Below, one piece after another: positions 59,100 through 64,000 of a stretch of 64,000 nt of DNA (its first letter is position 1; each line of letters begins with the position of its first letter). The notes under the pieces are model-generated. The model was not told where the DNA came from, searched no databases, and saw nothing but the letters and a program-made list of their open reading frames with translations. Made by a program: the position numbers and the translations under genes. Origin of the DNA: Epiperipatus broadwayi (taxonomy: Eukaryota > Onychophora > Udeonychophora > Euonychophora > Peripatidae); the NCBI GenBank assembly GCA_028023455.1, contig JAQFVV010000012.1, forward strand, positions 11,632,499 to 11,696,498, read 5' to 3'.

Positions 59100-59755
59100 A
59101 AGCATTTTTTATTTTTTTTTATTTTCCAGCAATTTTTTTTAATTGTAGCACCTTAGACTATTTAATTTTCCACGTTACTTTCTTTTCCTGCACTTTTTTT
59201 AATATTTTGAGATTTACTATCACAATGTTTGATTTATAGTATTATACTTTTTAAATATTGTTTTTTAAATTTATAATACTGATTTAGTATATACTGTTGA
59301 AAGACAGGAATAAGCTTTTGAAAGTAGCATTTATTATTTTTCTAATTATCGCTATATAAAGGCTTTTTGCAAATAGCATTTATGATTTTTTTAATGCCTT
59401 AACATGCATTAATTTTTGAGATTTACTATTACAATGTTTGATTATCACTACATAAATTAGCATTTCTGATTTATTTTAAAGATTTGCCCATACAAAAGAG
59501 TTTGGGTTCGAAAAGATAGATGGTCACCGGCCATTCTATCTTTTCCCAAAGACTTTATCATGTGTTTGAAGTGTTTGTATTCAGTCATTTATAGTTAAAA
59601 TCTGCAAAGCGCATGTGCAACAGCTTAATGCTGTTTAGCTATTACAGTTTAAAGGATTTTGTAATTTTTTAAATGTTCAATATTACTTTCTTTTTTCATT
59701 TTTTTTTTCTTTTCCTGCACTTTTTTTTATTGTAGCACCTTAGGCACCGAAGTTT
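59100..59755. repeat. Diverged direct repeats and a hairpin
   Basis: TTTCTTTTCCTGCACTTTTTTT with ATTGTAGCACCTTAG occurs near 59140-59200 and 59690-59745. GAGATTTACTAT.ACAATGTTTGAT occurs near 59210 and 59420. Between them, AAAAGATAGATGG..CCATTCTATCTTTT at 59511-59544 forms a 13-bp hairpin. This is an old repeat of unknown type. Confidence 0.45.
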
Positions 59756-60489
59756 GTTTATTTATTATATTTTATATATACATCCATAGTTCATTTATAA
59801 TTTGTAAGTAGTTTATTGTTATTAAATTTTTTTGTAGTGCTAAATTAGGAAGCAACTATCCTATTAGCTAAAGTATATATTTGTAAATCAAGAAGCATAA
59901 ATTATTTAGTATCAAATTATTGTTTTGTACTTTTCTATATTTTAAGAGCTAGCATTTATCACTAAATAATTTCTTTAAATAAATATATTGATATAGTCCA
60001 TATAAAGTCTCTTATTCTGCATAGATTATTCTATCTTTGATTAATCTATTAACTAAATTTTAATAGAATCTCTATCTCACAGGCAACCCAATCCATATGG
60101 CCATACTTCATACCAGTACAATATATAATGGGACTATGGGTGAATGGCCTCAATTCATATGTTTGTCTAGAATTATGTTTAGTTTGTCTTTAATATATAT
60201 AGATAATGATTAGTGAATTTTAATATTTCATAAGTATTAATAAGATTATTAAAAGAAATGGATGTAAAGTAATTAATTTAATATATATTCATGCTTTGAT
60301 TTTAAGACAAGAAATAAGATGACTATTCTTGTTTTTTCAAGTCTTTATCTTGTAATTGAAATGAAAGTATCATAATATTTAATGTTACCGATTTAATTAT
60401 AGTACAGCGCAAGTGAGAAGGAATTATTTCCTTCTAAATAGGATATATTTTATTATCTAGAATTTTTTTTTCTGTACAATTATAATGTC

Positions 60490-61520
60490 AACTATATACA
60501 TGTTCAGACATTTAACACAGAAACGTAGACATATGTTTATAAATTTTATCTTTTTTTCAAACTTTTGAAATTTATTATGAATGATCTTTTTGATAGCTAT
60601 TTTTGCATTTTATTATTAAATTTATTTGTTATTTATATTTAAAATTCTTCAGAGTCCACTTTTTGAAAAGGGGTGCTGGTCTCTTTTCTGTTTATAGCAA
60701 TTTTATTCTTGGATATTATCCAAGCCTCCTTTATCTTTTCATTATTCATTCTCCCTCTCTGTGCAAATGATATTTGCCCTAGACAAATCAAATTTGTGGC
60801 TTGACTGTTGTTCATGTTCTATGTATATCCAACAATATTCACTACTTCTCATGTCTTTTTATATAAATAATGGTGCTGGACCAGCCTTGTTAACAAATTT
60901 GTTCTCATCCCTCCTTAATATGCTTATTTTCAGTTGGTTTTGTTGCACTAAGTTTTGTAAGCTATTTGATAAGCTGTGTTCTTAGTCAGTTTATCTTTTA
61001 AGTTATTCAGCAGATTATTTAGTGAAGGTGAACAAAAACATATTGTTCAGAACAAATGTTTTTTTAAATGTTTGAGGCTCTTTTGGTACATATGGAAGGT
61101 TTGTTTATTTTTTGTTCTCACTAGATTGAAGTTGTAATGGATCTATCATGTTATAAATTTTATTGATGTTATATTCCAGGTTTCTTAAGTCTCATATATG
61201 TGGTAATATTGTTTTCCCAATCTATTTTGAATTTACAGAATTTTAAATTCTTGTAAAAAAAAATAATTTAAGACCAACATATTTATAATCTATGGAAATT
61301 AAAGATTAGGAATGGATGGCTCTTCTAATGTTTATCAGTTATAGTATCATTCTGTAGTTTAAAAAGGTCACATTGCTTTTGCATGCTAACATCCAAAAAT
61401 CTAGTATTTTGGTTCTTGTATTTTTTTTCAATGATCCAAATTAATGAAGATGTCTTTCCAAGTTTTTGATGAATTTTTGTAATTAGTTTTTTATCTGCAT
61501 ATATCAATGTGTCATATACT
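60490..61520 (-). mobile_element. Penelope-like element remnant (PLE 3), minus strand
   Basis: On the minus strand 61507-61325 reads KLGKTSSLIWIIEKKY and NTRFLDVSMQKQCDLFKLQN, the 'FLDV.I.R' segment of PLE RT. Next is a GIY-YIG-like part at about 60920-60700 and a 3' end near 60560-60500. It is the inverted counterpart of 61660-63075, sharing CAAATTTGTTAACAAGGCTGGTCCAG and much more. Confidence 0.65.
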
Positions 61521-61659
61521 TATCTAGTGTACAGTACATTTTCAAACAGGTACACAAATTTTGGTATAATTTTGTTTTCAATCTTTGAGAGGTATAGGCT
61601 AGAGATAATACCACTGAATAGAAAAGCTCCATTGCTTTTTCATTGTTCATTTGATATTG

Positions 61660-63075
61660 TTTTTATTTACTATGGCAGTAATGTCTTCACTGATCCTATT
61701 TAATACTGCCATTATGAAATCTTTTTTATATGCATTATAGTTAACATGTTGTAACATTTCATAAATAACAACTAAACAGACATCCTCTTTAATTTGGACT
61801 ATTGAAAAAGAAGACAAGAACCAAAGTATCAGAATTTTGGATCTTGACATGTAAAAATAATTCGATACTTGAAACTACTGAATGGTACTTAAACTGATAA
61901 ACATTAGAGGAGCCATTCATCCCCAGTTTTTAACTCTCATGGCCCAGAAATATGCTAATCTTAAAGATTTCTTTACAAGAATTTAAAACTTTGTTAATTT
62001 GAAATAGATTGAAAAAACATATATATATGAATACACCAAACTTTTTTTAAAACTTTTTTTATATGACTATTATAAAAATAAAATAACACACCAATGTTTC
62101 AACTATTTTATAATAAAGTCTTTTTGAAGTGTTTCTTGAAAAAGACTATATTATAAAATAGTCAAAACATTGGCGTGTTATTTTATTTTTATAATAATCA
62201 TATAAAAAATAAGTTTTAAAAAGAAGTTTGGTGTATTCATTTATATATATGGAAAATTATGATTTATTTTTTGAAAAGAAAAACTGTGTAGATGATATTT
62301 TAAAAATTGGAAGAACACTATTGATGCATATATCAAAAACTTAAAAAGTCTGGGATATAACATCAATAAAATGTACATGATAGATGGATTTTATAGCGAG
62401 AACTAAAAGTGAAAAAGCCTCCCATACGCACCAAAAGTGGCTCAAAATTTAAAATAACATTTGCTCTAAAAAATATAAGCTTTTATTCTCCTCCTTCACT
62501 GTACAAACTGTGGAATAATTTGAAAGATAAATAGACTAAGGAAGCAGCTCATCAAGTAGTTTACTAAATCGAGTTTAACCAACTGGAAATATGCATATTA
62601 GGGAGACAAGAGCAAATTTGTCAACAAGGCTGGTCCAGGACAATTATTTATATAACAGGGCCAAGAGAAATAGTTCTATATTCATAGAATGTGAACAACA
62701 ATTAGGCCATAAATTGCATCATCTAAGGGAAATGTCATTTGCACAGAGAGGGGGGATAAAAACAAAAGATCACGGAGATTTAGATAAAAGCCAAGAATGT
62801 ATTTGCTATAAACAGAAAAGATACCAGGATATCCCTTTCAAAAAAGTGAGTTTTCTGAAGAAATTTAAAAATTGTTAAAAAACAAACAATAAATTTAAAT
62901 AATTAAATACAAAAATAGCTATCAAGTATACATAAAGAGCATCTATAATAAAATACAAAAGAGCTATGATTATGATATAATATACTGAAGACAAAAAAAA
63001 GCTAAAATTTATAAACATGACTATCTTTTCGGAGTTAAATGTCCGAATATTTACATAGTTAACATATAGTATAGT
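61660..63075 (+). mobile_element. Penelope-like element remnant (PLE 4), plus strand
   Basis: The plus-strand copy starts in the RT-like part (CATCCTCTTTAATTTGGAC..ATTGAAAAAG near 61780-61810), is interrupted by a foldback element (62020-62250), and resumes. 62591-62878 encodes a GIY-YIG-like piece (IRETRANLSTRLVQDNYLYN, MSFAQRGGI). The 3' end at about 62990-63060 carries the hairpin TTCGGAGTTAAATGTCCGAA. It lies head to head with PLE 3. Confidence 0.65.
62020..62250. mobile_element. Foldback (MITE-like) element inside PLE 4
   Basis: Arms of about 105 bp: ATATATGAATACACCAAACTT..TATTATAAAAATAAAATAACAC and, inverted, GTGTTATTTTATTTTTATAATA..AAGTTTGGTGTATTCAT. The loop is near 62115-62145 and the arms are almost perfect. 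It is not found elsewhere in the window. Confidence 0.7.
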
Positions 63076-63514
63076 TTATTGTAAAAGCTTTATTTTAAGT
63101 ATAATAAATTAGATAAATCTGTTGTGAACAATTTTATTTTAAAAATTATATTGCAGCAATTTTTATTTTGCTTCACGAAGAATAAAAATCTATAATATTG
63201 GTATTTGTCTTTGTTAAATCCTTTTTTTTATTTTAAGGATATTCTAAAATATATGTGAATATTTTATATAAATAACTAGTCTTAAGTTAAATAATACATA
63301 TATTTTAGAATATGAATAAAAGATTTACACTAGCAATAACAAATTAGTTATGATCAAATAGTAATAACAAAAGGAGGGTGTGTTTGGATGTTTATTTCAA
63401 TTCACTTTCTTAACATTTTAAATACGTAAATAGAGAGATTTGAATCAGAGATTTTAAGTCTATTCATCCTCCTCTCTATATCAAGTAACTATTACACACA
63501 ACGGCACACATGCA

Positions 63515-63575
63515 AAAAGATCCCAATATATGTATTTTGTGCAGAACCAGCACTCATCAGTTTATCCAGACTATA
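63515..63575 (-). ncRNA. Hammerhead-ribozyme-like motif C
   Basis: Minus strand: CTGATGA (63554-63560), stem II GTGC..GCAC with loop region TGGTTCT, then AAAA where GAAA is expected, then a short stem III and TTGG. The stem I partner reads TAAA, so lower stem I is weakened. Probably inactive. Confidence 0.5.
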
Positions 63576-63874
63576 ATCTCCCACATCGTCTCACTTTTTC
63601 AACTATTCAATTCCATTTCATTGAAAAACCAATGATGGAATACTCAAAGCCTTTGTTGGATTGGATATTATAGTCTATCCATGTAGACATTACATCAGGA
63701 GAGGGATGGACTGAACTTATACTAAGATGTAATCTATTTCCCAAGAAATATTTAGTTCTAAGGCAGTATGTCATTTATTTATATAGAGGAATTTGAACTC
63801 AGGATTTTTTAGTTTATTCATCCTCTACTCAGTCTTAAGCAACAAATCCACGTGACAACACACATACAAAAAAG

Positions 63875-63940
63875 ATACATGATCTCCAATATACATATTT
63901 CATGGAGAACCTGCATTCATCATTTGCACCAGATCATAAT
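63875..63940 (-). ncRNA. Hammerhead-ribozyme-like motif D
   Basis: Minus strand: ATGATCT (63937-63931) pairs perfectly over 7 bp with AGATCAT (63885-63879) as outer stem I. CAA/TTG forms the inner stem I with an internal loop GGTG/G. The core is ATGATGA (C3 changed to A) and an intact GAAA (63901-63898). Stem II is imperfect, ATGCAG..CTCCAT. Stem III is 2-3 bp, and the cleavage-site region is GTATA-TTGG. The long-range stem I pairing is the strongest structural evidence in the family. Confidence 0.6.
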
Positions 63941-64000
63941 CTCTCATATATATATGCAATCAGTGTTCAGTTTATATTAAATAGCAATTCCTCAAACGTT

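Larger units (their letters stand above)
63425..63990 (-). repeat. Tandem dimer of a hammerhead-bearing repeat
   Basis: Two units are offset about 354-362 bp: AGAGAGATTTGAATCAGAGATTTTAAG..CTATTCATCCTC at 63431 and AGAGGAATTTGAACTCAGGATTTTTTAG..TTATTCATCCTC at 63784. Each is followed about 100 bp later by a hammerhead motif. On the minus strand each has a B-box-like word (GATTCAAATCTC / GAGTTCAAATTCC). The body differs from the 24-kb repeat; only the ribozyme part is shared. The array runs to the window end. Confidence 0.6.

Noticed and set aside
61647-61850. Minus-strand 67-codon frame
   Set aside because: It overlaps the plus-strand PLE 4 remnant and has no recognised motif.

Overview
This window looks like gene-poor nuclear DNA from an invertebrate animal. 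It is strongly A+T rich (roughly three quarters A+T by eye), has no long open reading frame, no operon-like spacing and no bacterial signals. It is packed with decayed eukaryotic mobile elements: RTE-like and L1/Tx1-like LINEs, Penelope-like elements (PLEs) with a GIY-YIG endonuclease, an LTR retrotransposon, mariner, hAT and other inverted-repeat DNA elements, tRNA-derived SINEs, a ~310-bp satellite and a large (AAG)n tract. The species cannot be named from the sequence. Every long 'ORF' is either a fragment of a transposon protein or a chance reading frame.

Layout. 1-5.1 kb: A+T-rich, nothing recognised. 5.1-6.0 kb: a 898-bp inverted-repeat element with an 8-bp target duplication. 11.2-11.75 kb: an inverted pair of tRNA-headed repeats whose tails match a PLE 3' end. 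13.5-16.3 kb: degenerate RTE-like LINE. 16.5-19.9 kb: mariner transposase remnant split by an LTR retrotransposon. 20.5-21.1 kb: possible two-exon coding piece. 21.4-21.9 kb: young foldback element. 22.2-23.8 kb: a close pair of ~610-bp LTR-like repeats. 24.3-25.2 kb: a palindromic array carrying hammerhead-ribozyme motifs. 26.6-27.5 kb: two foldback elements. 27.7-33.2 kb: ~310-bp satellite array broken by a hAT element and a nearly complete but dead PLE, with a second PLE at its edge. 36.6-37.1 kb: candidate promoter and first exon on the minus strand. 37.5-42.5 kb: L1/Tx1-like LINE ending in (AAT)n(AAG)n. 43.0-44.9 kb: RTE 3' end, then a second satellite array with a SINE inserted. 46.4-47.0 kb: long copy of the 26.6-kb foldback family. 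49.3-53.8 kb: LINE remnants and a minus-strand SINE. 53.8-55.1 kb: unclassified, possibly LTR-derived. 58.3-58.8 kb: second hAT element. 60.5-63.1 kb: two PLE copies head to head, one interrupted by a foldback element. 63.4-64.0 kb: tandem dimer of a second hammerhead-bearing repeat with tRNA-like boxes.

The most interesting signals are the four hammerhead-like ribozyme motifs in two unrelated repeat bodies (24.3-25.2 kb and 63.4-64.0 kb). These resemble animal retrozymes, Sm-alpha-type SINEs or PLE terminal repeats. Next is the chimeric tRNA-like/PLE-tail repeat, which occurs both as the terminus of a PLE and alone. Host coding content is probably limited to one possible first exon (36.9 kb) and one doubtful exon pair (20.5-21.1 kb), so the window may lie mostly in intergenic DNA or in long introns.
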